Part shown: piece after piece, positions 28,309-40,870 of the stretch
How positions within the stretch are numbered: position 1 is the stretch's first letter
Layout of the letters: every line of letters begins with the position of its first letter
DNA from: Phycisphaerae bacterium
GTDB taxonomy: Bacteria > Planctomycetota > Phycisphaerae > Tepidisphaerales > Tepidisphaeraceae
Direction: 5' to 3'
DNA: 64,000 nucleotides
Assembly: GCA_030448225.1 (NCBI GenBank)
Contig: JAUJNJ010000006.1
Coordinates: 1 to 64,000 of the forward strand
Notes under the pieces: generated by a model
Seen by the model: only the letters and a program-made list of their open reading frames with translations
The model's database searches: none
Told to the model about the DNA's origin: nothing
Position numbers and translations under genes: made by a program

Positions 28309-28605
28309 CGGTTCGCGACGCGGTTGCGGCGCGGCCGCAGGTGTCGAATGGGACTCGACGCTCCGCGTCGACCGCGACGCAGGCGTCGCAACGACGGCAT
28401 CACACGCCAACGCGCCCATCACCGACCCCTTACAGTCGGCCGGGCGCGGGTTGACGCGTCGCGGCATCCGCGTCTCCGCGATTCTTCGATCGTTCGGACG
28501 CTCGCAACCTCCGACGCCCACACGTTCGACGCGGCATCATTCCATTCGAGTCCGCCTCCTTGTTTATCGCTCCGGTCGCGCTGCGACGGCCCGTACCATC
28601 ATTGA

Positions 28606-29142
28606 GTGAAGTGCGCTACCCCTCTGGCCCGGCTGGCGATCACCGCCGCCCTCGTGTTCAATGGCGGCTGCGCGTACGTCGAGCTTCGGACGAAAGACGT
28701 CACCGCCGACCCGTCGTTCTGCCACGGCTACGGGCTCGGCGAAACGTACCGGCTGAAGGCGGACGGGCGACTCATCTTGCGGACGGCGATGCCGACCTAT
28801 TATGAACACCTCGAACTGATGCCGACGAAGGCCGGCGAGTTGGGGAACGCGGCGGAGGCGAACGAGTTCGTGGCGGCCATCCCCGCCGGCTCGACCGTCG
28901 TCGCCGACGGGCTCGTGCTCAACTACACGTTCGCGATTCCGCCGGTGCCGGGTGAGACCCAGGTGCTGCGGGCGTACGGGACGCTGCGCGCCGGCGGGCA
29001 AACCTGGACGCGCGTGCTGCTCCCGGACGACGAAAGCGTAGAGTGGTCGCGCGTGCCGAAGACGGAGGTTTTACGGTTTCCGCCGAACCTGCACTTCATG
29101 GAAAAGATTAGGGCGACACTCGAGGTGTCGCCCGAACCATAA
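28606..29142 (+). CDS. Predicted lipoprotein of unknown function
   Basis: This 178-residue product starts at GTG 28606. Its signal (LARLAITAALVFNGGC) ends in a lipobox-like NGGC near residue 22. The mature part is beta-rich, with no catalytic motif I recognise (YVELRTKDVTADPSFCHGYG, TVVADGLVLNYTFAIPPV). The spacer before it (28309-28605) contains only small GC-rich palindromes. It is convergent with leuA, 22 bp between stops. Confidence 0.6.
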   Translation: MKCATPLARLAITAALVFNGGCAYVELRTKDVTADPSFCHGYGLGETYRLKADGRLILRTAMPTYYEHLELMPTKAGELGNAAEANEFVAAIPAGSTVVADGLVLNYTFAIPPVPGETQVLRAYGTLRAGGQTWTRVLLPDDESVEWSRVPKTEVLRFPPNLHFMEKIRATLEVSPEP

Positions 29143-29164
29143 TACTCATCTCCCGAATCAATCC

Positions 29165-30712
<1,548 letters not shown>

Positions 30713-30726
30713 GGCAGGCTCCAGGG

Positions 30727-30808
30727 GTCAGGGATCAGGAATCAGTGGTCAGTGGTGTCTATACGCTTCTCTGGCCACCGGCCGCTCGCGACTGGCCACT
30801 ATTCCTGT
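30727..30808. repeat. GATCAGG/GTCAGTGG inverted repeat element
   Basis: GTCAGGGATCAGGAATCAGT (from 30727) and GTCAGTGG face CTGGCCACC and GACTGGCCACTATTCCTG (30771-30808). The arms are imperfect. It lies in the leuA leader, between the attenuator hairpin and the start codon. Confidence 0.5.
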
Positions 30809-30824
30809 CCGCGGGGACCAAACG

Positions 30825-30855
30825 AAAAAACCCTGCGATCGTGCGATCGCAGGGT
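30825..30855 (-). terminator. Attenuator-like intrinsic terminator in the leuA leader
   Basis: On the minus strand ACCCTGCGAT-CGCACG-ATCGCAGGGT (30830-30855, 10-bp stem) is followed by six Ts (30825-30830, the innermost pair sharing a base). It faces leuA and there is no upstream gene on this strand for it to end, so it most likely aborts leuA transcription conditionally. A 32-codon ORF ends just before it (ATG at 30957-30959, MSSPSGRLATSS) but is not leucine-rich. Confidence 0.7.
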
Positions 30856-31402
30856 CGGCGTTTCAGGCACTCGGTGTTGCCGTCCCTACGATCATGCGCG
30901 CGTGCCAAGCAGGCCCGTGCTGGCCTGAAGAAGTCGCAAGGCGACCGGATGGGGACGACATTGCTCGACAAGTAAATCGGCAAGAGTGTGAGAAGTCAAG
31001 CGAAAACGCCGGGAAGGAGCGGGGGGAGCGATCCGGGTTGGCTCGTTTGCTCGGAGGGATGCGCGGGAAGCAGCTTCGTTTCGTTGGGTCAGAACTCCCG
31101 CCCGCTGAAGTGGGCCGGCCGATGAGGATTGGGTATCTCATTGCGGGCGACGATGGGGAAGGTGCACATTGGCGTCTGTGCGTTCTTCTGTCGGATGACC
31201 GGCGCCTGCGCCGCTGCTTCCGTCCGTTGACCCGAAAGCCTGTGCCTTTCGTGGCACGTCGGTTGCCGTGCAGGTCCGGTTCGCGACGTGCGGCCCGGGT
31301 CGCGGCGAGCGGCGGCGCGCGGAACCGCGTTGGGCGGGCGTGCCGGCAGGGGCCGGCCGTCGGTGCGAGCCGGGGTGGGACACGTCGCGGGGCGACAACA
31401 TC
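30856..31402. other. Intergenic between leuA leader and treZ
   Basis: This spacer of about 550 bp should hold the leuA promoter (minus) and the treZ promoter (plus). I find no convincing conserved ORF or further repeat. Confidence 0.4.
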
Positions 31403-33247
31403 ATGACCGATACGAAAAACCGTCGTTGTGGCGCGCTGCCGCTCCAGGGCGACGCCGTCTGCTGGCGCGTCTGGAAGGCCGTTCGCCAAGGCCATCGACC
31501 TTGTGCTTCACAGCGGCGAGCGGCGCGAGACGGTGCCGATGACGGCCGAGGAGGGCGGCCGCTTCCACGCCGTGCGGCAGAACGTGCCGGACGGACAGCG
31601 CCGCTACACGTACCTTCGAAGGCGCGAGGACCGGCCCGACCCCTGCTCGCTCTGGCAACCCGACAACATCCTGGGGCCGTCGGCCGTCTACCGGCCGGGG
31701 CGGTTCCGACGGACCGACGGCGATTGAAGGCGTGCGGCGCGAGGACTTGGTCTTCTACGAACTGCACGTCGGCACTCTTCACGCCGGAAGGGGACGTTCG
31801 ACGCGATCATCCGCGCGCCTGCCGGGCGCTGCGGGAACTCGGCGTCACCTGCATCGAACTGCTCCCGGTCAACCAGTTCCCCGGCGGGGAAGGCAACTGG
31901 GGCTATGACGGCGTCCTCACCTACGCCGTGCAGAACACCTATGGCGGGCCGGCGGGCTGCAGCGCCTCATCGACGCGTGCCACCGCGAGGGCGTGGCGAT
32001 CGTACTCGACGTCGTCTACAACCACTTCGGGCCCGAGGGCAACTACCTCCACGAGTTCGGACCGTACTTCACCGACAAGTACAAGACCCCGTGGGGCAAG
32101 GCCGTCAACTACGACGACCGCGGCTCCGACGCCGTCCGCGACTTCGTGCTCGACAACGTGCGCATGTGGCTCGAGGAGTACGGCTTCGACGGCCTGCGCC
32201 TCGACGCGGTGCACGCGATCTACGACTGCCGCTCGCCACGTGCTGGCCGCGATCAAGGAGACAGCCGCCGAGGTGCAGGCGCGGCGTCGGGCGGCCGATC
32301 ACGATCGTCGGCGAGAGCGACCTGAACGACTCGGCGCGCACAAAGCGTGCTCGCCGGAGCCGAGGCGGCGGGCACGGCCTCGACGCGCAGTGGAGCGACG
32401 ACTTCCATCACGCCGTCCACGCGTTCCTCGACGACGAGCGCGGCTATTACTCCGACTACGGCGATTCGCGGCAGATCACGCGCAGGTGCTCGAGACGCCC
32501 TTCATGACCGAGTGGACCTACAGCCCGCACCGCGGCCGCAAGCACGCGCCGGCCCGCGACCTGAGCGGCGACCGGTTCGTCGTCTGCATCCAGAATCACG
32601 ACCAAGTCGGCAACCGCGCCAAGGGGGGACCGGCTCGACGATCCTCGACACGCCTGCGAAGCGGCGTTTCCGCGTCGTCACTGCTGCTGCTGGCGTCGCA
32701 CTTGCCCTTGCTGTTCATGGGCGAGGAGTACGGCGAGGAGCGGGCTGTTCCCGTTCTTCTGCTCGTTCAAGGGGAAGAACTGATCAAGGCCGTCCGCGAG
32801 GCCGCAAAGCCGCGAGTTTGCCGAACTCGTCGGCGCGGCCGGCGAGGTCCCTCGACCCCGCGTCGCCCGCCACGTTCGAGTCGGCAAAAGCTCACGTGGT
32901 CCTGGAAGGACGGCACCGGCCACGCCGCCACCCGCCGGCTCTACGCCGACCTGCTGGCCGCTCTCCGCAAGGCGTGGCCGGCGATGAAGGATTACGTGGA
33001 GCGCGCGGTCCGCGTCCTCCCCGACACGGGCAACGCCAACGTCATCGAGATGACCCGCGGCGGTAAGGCCATGCGCTGCACGTCTACTTCCAACGTCAAT
33101 TCCTCGCCGCACCCCTGCCGATGCCCGAGAAGGGCGTCCCTCCTGTTCTCGTCCGAGTCCACCTGCCATGGCGGCCGGCGCGCGAGACAACGGATCTTCC
33201 GCGAGTTGCTGCCGTTCGAGGCGGTGGTACTCGGCGCTAAGGAGTAG
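31403..33247 (+). CDS. treZ: Malto-oligosyltrehalose trehalohydrolase, frame-disrupted
   Basis: Read across indels, the gene from ATG 31403 encodes a GH13 TreZ. It has an N-terminal beta domain ([16 protein letters not shown]), [12 protein letters not shown], then [21 protein letters not shown]. The nucleophile region is [17 protein letters not shown], the acid/base VGESDLND, and the third acid [22 protein letters not shown] follows. The enzyme releases trehalose from maltooligosyl trehalose made by TreY. At least ten small insertions and deletions break the frame (for example GGG to GGGG near 31790, CC to C near 31960), so no full-length protein is predicted from this sequence. TreY nearby is broken in the same way while glgX and malQ are intact. 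Confidence 0.85.
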   Translation: MTDTKNRRCGALPLQGDAVCWRVWKAVRQGHRPCASQRRAARDGADDGRGGRPLPRRAAERAGRTAPLHVPSKARGPARPLLALATRQHPGAVGRLPAGAVPTDRRRLKACGARTWSSTNCTSALFTPEGDVRRDHPRACRALRELGVTCIELLPVNQFPGGEGNWGYDGVLTYAVQNTYGGPAGCSASSTRATARAWRSYSTSSTTTSGPRATTSTSSDRTSPTSTRPRGARPSTTTTAAPTPSATSCSTTCACGSRSTASTACASTRCTRSTTAARHVLAAIKETAAEVQARRRAADHDRRRERPERLGAHKACSPEPRRRARPRRAVERRLPSRRPRVPRRRARLLLRLRRFAADHAQVLETPFMTEWTYSPHRGRKHAPARDLSGDRFVVCIQNHDQVGNRAKGGPARRSSTRLRSGVSASSLLLLASHLPLLFMGEEYGEERAVPVLLLVQGEELIKAVREAAKPRVCRTRRRGRRGPSTPRRPPRSSRQKLTWSWKDGTGHAATRRLYADLLAALRKAWPAMKDYVERAVRVLPDTGNANVIEMTRGGKAMRCTSTSNVNSSPHPCRCPRRASLLFSSESTCHGGRRARQRIFRELLPFEAVVLGAKE

Positions 33248-33255
33248 CCGACGCT

Positions 33256-33307
33256 CACTCCTCTCCTGCGTACTCGGGGGAGAGGCAGGGGTGAGGGGCC
33301 TCTCGCC
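33256..33307 (+). repeat. Dispersed CTCTCC...GGAGAGG hairpin (family A)
   Basis: CCTCTCC-TGCGTACTCGG-GGGAGAGG, then CAGGGGTGAGGGGCCTCTCGC. It is nearly the same as 13428-13480 and again lies within 10 bp of a stop codon, here treZ. Confidence 0.6.
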
Positions 33308-33541
33308 GCTCCGGCCCCACGGTCGGGCCACACGACCGCGCGCGGCGCGCTTCGCTTCGTCCGCGATCGCTGCAATTCGCTATGCGGTGTCAAGAGGCAT
33401 CAAACCAGAGCAGATTCACCGCGGAGAGGCGGAGGGCACAGAGAAGCATGCTCCTGTATTTGCCTCCGCCCTCCCCGTCACCGCCGTTCGTTCATATTCG
33501 TGTAGGATACCGAATCAGTGCAATGCTGTGAAATAGCGCGT

Positions 33542-33750
33542 TCATCTCCGGAGGGAGCGGTAGCGACCAGAAGGATCTCGACGGCGAAGGCTCCGCAGCT
33601 CCCGAGGACGCTGTCGCTGTCGCTCCTCGATGACGGGGTTGCGATTGGCCGCGTTGATCTCGCAGGGATCGCTCTCGAAGGCAACGGATCTCACGCGGAG
33701 GAATGCACCCCTTGTTTCGCCTCTCTCCCGGCGTAGCGGGAGAGGGAGTG
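33542..33750. repeat. Family B inverted repeat followed by a family A hairpin
   Basis: In the 590-bp spacer between treZ and treY stops, GGAGCGGTAGCGAC (33554-33567) faces GTCGCTGTCGCTCCTCGATG (33613-33632), a second copy of the 15186-15283 element. At 33723-33744 CTCTCCCG-GCGTAG-CGGGAGAG is a family A stem. The rest of the spacer shows nothing else. Confidence 0.5.
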
Positions 33751-33835
33751 TGCAGCTCGTCAATTTCGCGGATCAGATTTCACGCCGTCACGGCCGCGAT
33801 CAAGCGCCGCCTTCATTGAGCGGAGGTTTGCCGGG

Positions 33836-36652
33836 TCAGGCTTCGTCCGAGATAAGCAGTGCCGCTGGGAACGTGGCGAACAAACCCTCCGCCGACGCGG
33901 TGGCCTCGTCGTTCCGATGCGAGAGCGTGACGCGCTCGCCTGTCAGCACGCTGCAGGCGGGCGCCGCGGCATCGGCGGGGATGGTCATCGCGGTGTCGTC
34001 CCAAACGTTATTCCGGAGCGGCAGCGTCGCCTTCCCGACGTCGAGGATCGCTGGCAGCGCGGCGTGGCGACGACTGCCCATCAAGGCTCTCGTTTCGGCG
34101 GGCGAAGGCGAAGAGGTGTTTTCGCGCGGCCGCCGGTCGGCATGGCAGGTGGTAGTCGCCGACGGTGAAGAGGCCGGGTTGGGCGCGGCGGGTGTAGGCC
34201 TGCCACGTCAGGTAGAGCTTCACGCGGCCGTCGTCCTTGTGGTCGAGGAGTTCACGCGCGAGTCCGCTCGGTCGTCGCCGGCCGTCCGGTCTGGCGTTGT
34301 AGCTTTGCGAGCAGTGTCTGGCGCCGGCCGTAGTCTACGGGCCGGCGGTTGTCGGGGTCGACGAGGCTGAGGTCCCAGAGTTCGGTGCCTTGGTAGGTGT
34401 CGGGCACGCCGGGGAGCGAGCGCAGCAGTGCTCGCGCGAGCGAATTCAGTTGGCCATAGTGGCTGATGCGCGCCGCTGGAACGGGCGGAAGTCGGCGAGG
34501 AAGTCGGGCGCCGGTCTCGGGTTCAGGATCGCGGCCGCGAAGTCGGTCACGGCCCTCTCGTGCGGCTCGTCCGGGGCGTCGGTCCAACTCGTGCGGCGTT
34601 TCGCCTCGCGCATCGCCTTGGTCATGTAGGCGACGATGCGCGTCACGAACGCCTCGCCGCCGTCGGCGGCTTCGTCGAGCGGCCAGCGCCGAGGAGGGTT
34701 TGGTAGAGGAGGTATTCCTCGTCGCGCGCGGGGCGGGGGAGCCGTCGACGTCGCGGCGATGGCGATCGTTGGCGGCCGACCAGCCGCTTCAGGCACGCGG
34801 CCCACCCTGCCCGGGATCTCCGAGAGCACGTGGATGCGGCCGCACGTCCTCGCCGCCCTGGGTCGTGCGCGTCGACAGCGTCGACATCGCGTACGGCCAG
34901 TCGCGGCTGGCGGTCGGCGGCGTAGCGGTGGAGGTGCTCGGGCGACACGCCGAAGCGGTGCGGCTCGCCGCCAACCTCGTTGAGGGAGGTGAGGCGGAGG
35001 AACTGATAGAACGTCGTGTCCTCGATCCCCTTGGCCGTCACCGGGCGGTGAGCTGCTGGAACTTGCCCGCGACCGCGAGTTGCTCGGCTTTGGCCTCGTC
35101 GTCGAACCACGCGGGGTAAACTTGCACGACCGCGTTCCGAATGAAATCGAAGACGGACGCGTCCGTCTTCGGGTTCCGCCGCTTGGCCTCCGCGACGGCC
35201 GTCTCCACGAACGCGATCGGCCTCGGTGGGGGCGGGGCCGGTGATGTAGAGCGGTAGACGGGGAAGCAGGCGATGACCTCGCGCAGCGCGCGTTGCGGAG
35301 CGACGTGTGTGTGAAGTCGCGCGACGCGCGGTCGCGCGCGGCGAGGCGGTCGAGCCGGTGGGCCAGCATCTGCAACTCGCTCGCGAGCGAGTTCTCGAGG
35401 ATGAGCCGCTTGTTGCGGTAGACGAGTTGCTCGTACGGCGTGGCGTCGCCGGTGAACTCGCCGTAGACGCGGTCGAACGCGGCGGCGTTACCCGCGTCCA
35501 CGAACAACTCGCTCGCCATGTTCAGGAAGTCGTACCTGCTCGTGCCGTGGCAGGGCCAGTCCCGCGGCCAGCGGCTCCTCGCTGGCCAAAATCTTCTCGG
35601 CGACCACGTACAGCGGCCACCCGCCGCACTCGGGGGAGAGATCAATCGCGGCGAGGCGTTCGAGCACGGCCGGTACGAGCGATTCGACATCGCCGGCGAA
35701 CTCGGTATCCTCCGACGCGATCCGCTTCGCTGCGCCGCGAGCACGTAATGGTCCTGCAACCGGCGGAAGTAGCCGGCGGGGTCGTACATGCCGTCGGGGT
35801 GGTCGATCCGCAGCCCCAACACCTTGCCGCTCGTGATCAGCTCGAGCGTGAGGCGGTGGGCGGCGGTGAACACTTCCTCACGCTCCATCGCGAGGGCGGC
35901 GAGGTCGTTAATGTCGAAGAAGCGGCGGTAGTTGATCTCGTCCGACGCGTTGCGCCAGTACGCGAGGCGGTAGTGCTGCGCCGTCAGCAGCGCGTCGAGC
36001 CGGTCGAAGCTGCGGCGTCGCCGGGCGTGCCGTTGAGGGCGGCGAGATCGTCCGGCCGCAGGTCGGCCACGCTCTGGGGCGAGCGGGAACTGGCGGTCGT
36101 AGTAGCGGACGAAGAATTTGCCGTCCTCGTGAACAATATTGAGTTCGCCCTTTTCCAGCACCTTCGCATAGTGATCGCCGAGCGTGGGGATCAGCACCTT
36201 GTCGTGAAGCTCCGGAGCGCGGCGAACCGCGCCAGGCGATGTCGAAGTGTCGGGCGTACGGGGAGGTGGGGCCGTTCTCCAGCACGTCGTTCCACCACGC
36301 GTTTTCGTTCGTGGCGACGCCGACGTGGTTGGGGACGGTGTCGAGCACGTGGCTCATGCCGCGGGCGTTCAAGGCGTCGGTCCACGCGTCGTACTCGGCT
36401 TGCGTGCCGACCTCGGGGTTGAGGCGGTTGTGGTCGATCACGTCGTAGCCGTGCGTGCTGCCGGGGGCGGCGCGCAGGTAGGGAGGCGTAGGCGTCGCTC
36501 ACGCCGAGGTCGTGCAGGTAGGGCACGATCGCCGTCGCGTCGCGGAACGTGAAGCCGGCGTGGAACTGGAGGCGGTAGGTCGACTCGGGCGTGCGGCGTC
36601 GCTGCCGGAGGCGGTCGATCGTCTTGCGAAGCAGGCGGTCGGCCGGCTCCAT
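33836..36652 (-). CDS. treY: Malto-oligosyltrehalose synthase, frame-disrupted
   Basis: The start is ATG at 36650-36652 with AAGGAG 6 nt upstream. The stop is TGA at 33836-33838. Read across indels it is a GH13 Tre[20 protein letters not shown] at the N-terminus, then [32 protein letters not shown], the nucleophile region [19 protein letters not shown], then [40 protein letters not shown] and a C-terminal beta domain ending [11 protein letters not shown]. TreY converts the reducing end of a maltodextrin to a trehalosyl unit, the substrate of TreZ. At least ten indels interrupt the frame between 34.1 and 36.5 kb. Convergent with treZ; co-directional with glgX upstream. Confidence 0.85.
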
Positions 36653-36695
36653 CGGAAGCTCCTTCTTCATTCGATCATCGGGGGAGATTCGTCGC

Positions 36696-39095
36696 TCAAT
36701 GAAAAACGTTGCCACCAATGGGGCACCGATGCACACCGATGACGGTCTCGTCGGTGTGCATCGGTGCCTCTCGGTGGCTCACGTTCACCATCGGTCGCAG
36801 CGTCATGCCACGCCTACCCGGCGCGAGCGGCGGCTCGTTGGGGGTGGGCTGGTTGGCCTTGCGGGCGTCGCGGCGGAGCAGGTCGAGCTGCGCGGGCGAG
36901 GCGCCGCTGCCGGCGGCCTCGGGCACGTTGGTGCGGAGCAGCGCCAGCGAGCGGCCGAACAGCGGGTACTTCGACCCGCCGCGGGCGACGCGGAGCGGGC
37001 CCTCGTCGTCGGCGGTGTCGATCAGCGCTTCCCAGACGTGGTCGCCCGACGTCTCGGGGAGCGTGAACGGGATCTCCTCCCAGTGGGCGTTGAGCAGCAG
37101 CAGGAGCGTGTCGCCGACGATCGGCTCGCCGCGCTCGTCGACCTCGTCGATCTTGTCGCCCGCGAGCCGCACGCCGAGGCACCGCACGCCGCCGTCGTTC
37201 CACGCCTGGTCGTTCATCTCGCGGCCGTCGGGGCCGAACCAGGAGATGTCCTTCACGTCCGACCCGCGGATCGCGCGGCCGTGGAAGAACTTGCGGCGCT
37301 GGAGCACCGGCTGCTCGTGCCAGATCCGCGTGCAGCGCTTGCAGAAGTCGAGGAAGCGGCGCTTGCCCTCGTCGGACATGTCCCAGTCGGCCCAGGTCAG
37401 CTCGTTGTCCTGGCAATAGGTGTTGTTGTTGCCGTGCTTGCTGCGACTGAGCTCGTCGCCGCCGTAGATCATCGCGACGCCCTCGGAGAACAGGAGCGTT
37501 GCGAACAGGTTGCGCTTCTGGCGCTCGCGCAGCGCGACGATGCCCGCGTCGCCGGTCGCGCCCTCGGCGCCGCAGTTCCACGAGTGGTTGTCGTCGGCGC
37601 CGTCGCGGTTGTTCTCGCCGTTGGCCTCGTTGTGCTTCTCGTTGTAGCTGACGAGGTCCTGGAGGGTGAAGCCGTCGTGGGCGGTGATGAAGTTGATGCT
37701 CGCGTAGGGCTTGCGGCCGTCGGCCTTGTACAGGTCGCTGCTGCCGGAAATGCGCGTGGCCAGTTCGGACACGAGCCCGCCGTCGCCCTTCCAGAAGCGG
37801 CGGACGGTGTCGCGGTACATGCCGTTCCACTCGGTCCAGAGCACGGGGAAGTTGCCGACCTGGTACCCGCCGGGGCCGACGTCCCACGGCTCGGCGATGA
37901 GCTTCACCTGCGAGATGATCGGGTCCTGGTGGATGATGTCGAAGAACGCGCCGAGGCGGTCGACCTCGTGCAGCTCGCGGGCGAGCGTGCTGGCGAGGTC
38001 GAAGCGGAACCCGTCGACGTGCATCTCGGTGACCCAATAGCGCAGGCTGTCCATGATGAGCTGGAGCACGCGCGGGTGGGTCATGTTGAGCGTGTTGCCG
38101 CAGCCGGTGAAGTCGGTGTAGTAGCGCTTGTCACGCTCCAAGCGGTAGTAGGCGTTGTTGTCGACGCCGCGCCACGAGAGGGTGGGGCCCATGTGGTTCC
38201 CCTCGCAGGTGTGGTTGTAGACGACGTCGAGGATCACCTCGATGCCCGCCGCGTGGAGCGAGCGGACCATCATCTTGAACTCCTGCACGCTCTTGCGCGG
38301 CGAGTTCTTCGACGCGTAGGCGACGTGCGGCGCGAAGAACCCGAGCGTGTTGTACCCCCAGTAGTTCGACAGCCCCTTCTCCACGAGGTGGCGGTCGTTG
38401 AGGTGGAAGTGGACCGGCAGCAACTCGACGGCCGTCACGCCGAGGTCGAGCAGGTGCTGGATCACCGCCTCGGACGCCATGCCGGCGTAGGTGCCGCGAC
38501 GCTCCTCGGGCACGTCGGGGTGGAGCATCGTCATGCCCTTGACGTGCGCCTCGTAGATCAGCGTCTTGTGCCACGGCGTGCGCGGCGGGCGGTCGTCGCC
38601 CCAGGTGAAGGCGGTGTCGATCACGGACGCCAGCGGCGCGTAGGGGGCGCTGTCGCGCTCGTCGAACGAGCGGTCGTCGGAGCCGGGGCCGACCTTGTAG
38701 CTGAAGAGCGAGTCGTCCCACCGCACGTCGCGGCCGATCGCCTTGGCGTAGGGGTCGAGCACGATCTTGTTGCCGTTGAAGCGGTGGCCGTTGCCGAGGT
38801 CGTAGGGGCCGTAGACACGGTAGCCGTAAAGCTGTCCCGGCTCGATGTCCGGAAAGTAGCCGTGGAAGACCATATCGGTCTGTTCGGGCAACACGATCCG
38901 TTGCGACTCTTTCGTCGCGTCCACGCTGTCAAAAAGGCACAGTTCGACCTTCGTCGCGTGCTCGGAGAAGATGGAGAAGTTCACGCCCGCCCCGTCCCAC
39001 GTCGCGCCGAGCGGGTAGGGCCGGCCCGGCCACACCCGCATGCCCGTGCGGCCGGAGGTCGTCCGGAGCGTTCGCTGCAGAAGTCCGTTCGTCAT
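36696..39095 (-). CDS. glgX: Glycogen debranching enzyme (isoamylase type)
   Basis: This intact protein of 799 residues has an N-terminal CBM48 domain ([20 protein letters not shown]) and a GH13 barrel. Catalytic regions are [11 protein letters not shown] (nucleophile Asp), [19 protein letters not shown] (Glu) and [20 protein letters not shown] (third acid). A beta domain with [17 protein letters not shown] follows. It cleaves alpha-1,6 branches in glycogen or limit dextrins. ATG at 39093-39095 is the start. The final 25 codons ([14 protein letters not shown]...) are encoded by a perfect hairpin repeat (36722-36768), so the natural C-terminus appears to have been extended by an inserted element. 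It is divergent from malQ and upstream of treY. Confidence 0.95.
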   Translation of the reverse strand: MTNGLLQRTLRTTSGRTGMRVWPGRPYPLGATWDGAGVNFSIFSEHATKVELCLFDSVDATKESQRIVLPEQTDMVFHGYFPDIEPGQLYGYRVYGPYDLGNGHRFNGNKIVLDPYAKAIGRDVRWDDSLFSYKVGPGSDDRSFDERDSAPYAPLASVIDTAFTWGDDRPPRTPWHKTLIYEAHVKGMTMLHPDVPEERRGTYAGMASEAVIQHLLDLGVTAVELLPVHFHLNDRHLVEKGLSNYWGYNTLGFFAPHVAYASKNSPRKSVQEFKMMVRSLHAAGIEVILDVVYNHTCEGNHMGPTLSWRGVDNNAYYRLERDKRYYTDFTGCGNTLNMTHPRVLQLIMDSLRYWVTEMHVDGFRFDLASTLARELHEVDRLGAFFDIIHQDPIISQVKLIAEPWDVGPGGYQVGNFPVLWTEWNGMYRDTVRRFWKGDGGLVSELATRISGSSDLYKADGRKPYASINFITAHDGFTLQDLVSYNEKHNEANGENNRDGADDNHSWNCGAEGATGDAGIVALRERQKRNLFATLLFSEGVAMIYGGDELSRSKHGNNNTYCQDNELTWADWDMSDEGKRRFLDFCKRCTRIWHEQPVLQRRKFFHGRAIRGSDVKDISWFGPDGREMNDQAWNDGGVRCLGVRLAGDKIDEVDERGEPIVGDTLLLLLNAHWEEIPFTLPETSGDHVWEALIDTADDEGPLRVARGGSKYPLFGRSLALLRTNVPEAAGSGASPAQLDLLRRDARKANQPTPNEPPLAPGRRGMTLRPMVNVSHREAPMHTDETVIGVHRCPIGGNVFH
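36722..36768. repeat. CACCGATG-type perfect inverted repeat inside the glgX 3' end
   Basis: GGCACCGATGCACACCGA (36722-36739) and TCGGTGTGCATCGGTGCC (36751-36768) are exact 18-bp reverse complements with an 11-nt loop. The arms contain CACCGATG repeats. The element is translated as the last residues of GlgX. Confidence 0.75.
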
Positions 39096-39308
39096 CGATG
39101 AAAACCTATTGAAGTTGAAGTGAGTCCGGTCTCGCGGCTGGCGGCCGGCAAGAGGCGAGTGGTCCTTCCCGACCACCAACCTCGACAATTAGCACCCATC
39201 ATATGCAAACCGTGGGCTACGCCTCGCCGCCGCCGGCACTCCCCCATCATAGGGTGGGACGACGGGCAGGCAGGCTCCGCGGCAGGGGGTTTGCTTTGGC
39301 GAGCGACG

Positions 39309-40865
39309 ATGGCGAAGAAACGGGCAGAACCGGCGGGGGCCGACGGACCTAAGTCACGCACCGGCGGATTGTTGTTGCACGTCACCTCACTGCCGGGACC
39401 GTACGGGATCGGTGACCTCGGGCCCGAGGCGTACGCGTGGGTCGGCGCCCTTCAGCGGGCGAAACAGTCGTGGTGGCAGATGCTACCGCTCAGCCCGCCG
39501 GGCGCGGGGAACTCGCCGTACCAGGCCTATTCCGCGTTCGCCGGCAACCCGGTCCTGATCAGCCCCGATCGGCTTGTGGAGGAGGGGTTTTTCCGGACGG
39601 GCGACGTGAAGCCGGTCCGGTCGGTCAAAGATCGCGTCGACTTCGAGCGGGTGAACCGCGCGAAAGGGGAGATGCTCGCCCTCGCCTGGGAGCGCTTCGG
39701 CGCGGCGGGTTCGAAAAAGCCCCGCGCGGCGTTCGACGCGTTCCGCAAGGCCGAGGCGGCGTGGCTCGACGACTTCACGCTCTTCATGGCCCTCCGCGAG
39801 GCGTACGGCCGCGGGTCGTGGACCGAGTGGCCGCGGAAGATCGTCGTCCGCAAGCGTTCGGCGCTCGCCGAGGCGCGGCGCGAACTCGCCGAGGCGACGG
39901 CCCGCCACGCGTTCGCACAGTTCCTGTTCTTCCGCCAACTGCGCGACCTCAAGGCGTACGCCAACGAGCGGGGCGTCGGGCTGATCGGCGATCTCCCGAT
40001 CTACGTGTCGCCCGAGTCGTCGGACGTCTGGACGAACCCGCACCTGTTCCAACTCGACCGCGACCGCCGGCCGACCGCCGTCGCCGGCGTGCCGCCCGAC
40101 TTCTTCTCCGCCGACGGCCAGCGGTGGGGCAACCCGCTGTACGACTGGTCGGCGATGCGGCGGGAAAAGTTCGAGTGGTGGGTCGCGCGGTGCCGGGCGG
40201 TGCTCGGGCAGGCCGACCTCGTGCGCATCGACCACTTCCGCGGGTTCGCCGGCTACTGGAAGATCCCGGCCAACGAGCCGACCGCCAAGGGCGGCCGCTG
40301 GGTGACCGCACCGGGGCCGGAGTTGTTCGACACGCTGCGCCGCCGGCTCGGCGGCCTGCCGTTCATCGCCGAGGACCTCGGCGTGATCACGCCAGACGTC
40401 GAGGCGCTCCGCGACGACAACGGACTGCCCGGCATGCGAGTCGTGCAGTTCGCCTACGGCGGCGGCGGCGGCGACAACCCGCACCTGCCCCACAACCACA
40501 CGCCCGCCGTCGCGGCCTACACCGGCACGCACGACAACGACACGACCGCCGGGTGGTACCGCGCGCTCAAGGCGAAGGACCGCGCCGCCGTCCGCGCGTA
40601 CCTGCCCGGCGCCGACAGAGACCCGGCGGCGGAGTTGATCCGCGCCACATGGTCGTCCGTCGCGGCGCTGGCCGTCGCCCCGGTACAGGATCTGCTCGGC
40701 CTCAACGGCGACGCCCGCATGAACCGCCCCGGCAGCGCCACCGGCAACTGGGGCTGGCGGCTCGCCGCCCCCGTCCCCCGCGCCGCCCTCGACCGCCTCG
40801 CCTCGCTCACGAACCTCTACAGCCGTGCTCCGCGGCAGCGCGACCAGAAGTCCCTGATCCAATGA
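39309..40865 (+). CDS. malQ: 4-alpha-glucanotransferase (amylomaltase)
   Basis: This intact protein of 518 residues is a GH77 enzyme. It begins GGLLLHVTSLPGPYGIGDLG and has WWQMLPLSPPGAGNSPYQAYSAFAGNP and GLIGDLPIYVSPESSDVWTNP. The nucleophile region is LVRIDHFRGFAGYW, the acid/base FIAEDLGVITPDV and the third acid AYTGTHDNDTTAGWY. It transfers maltodextrin segments between chains, making substrates for TreY and the phosphorylase. ATG 39309 is preferred over an upstream in-frame ATG at 39120, whose extra residues look noncoding. It is divergent from glgX; the 213-bp spacer holds both promoters. Confidence 0.95.
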   Translation: MAKKRAEPAGADGPKSRTGGLLLHVTSLPGPYGIGDLGPEAYAWVGALQRAKQSWWQMLPLSPPGAGNSPYQAYSAFAGNPVLISPDRLVEEGFFRTGDVKPVRSVKDRVDFERVNRAKGEMLALAWERFGAAGSKKPRAAFDAFRKAEAAWLDDFTLFMALREAYGRGSWTEWPRKIVVRKRSALAEARRELAEATARHAFAQFLFFRQLRDLKAYANERGVGLIGDLPIYVSPESSDVWTNPHLFQLDRDRRPTAVAGVPPDFFSADGQRWGNPLYDWSAMRREKFEWWVARCRAVLGQADLVRIDHFRGFAGYWKIPANEPTAKGGRWVTAPGPELFDTLRRRLGGLPFIAEDLGVITPDVEALRDDNGLPGMRVVQFAYGGGGGDNPHLPHNHTPAVAAYTGTHDNDTTAGWYRALKAKDRAAVRAYLPGADRDPAAELIRATWSSVAALAVAPVQDLLGLNGDARMNRPGSATGNWGWRLAAPVPRAALDRLASLTNLYSRAPRQRDQKSLIQ

Positions 40866-40870
40866 TGGAT

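Noticed and set aside
30861..30959. 32-codon ORF before the leuA terminator as a leucine leader peptide
   Set aside because: It ends just upstream of the hairpin but has only one Leu codon, so classical leucine attenuation is not supported.
36591..39101. 836-codon plus-strand open frame opposite glgX
   Set aside because: It is antisense to a complete GH13 enzyme and has no recognisable domain.
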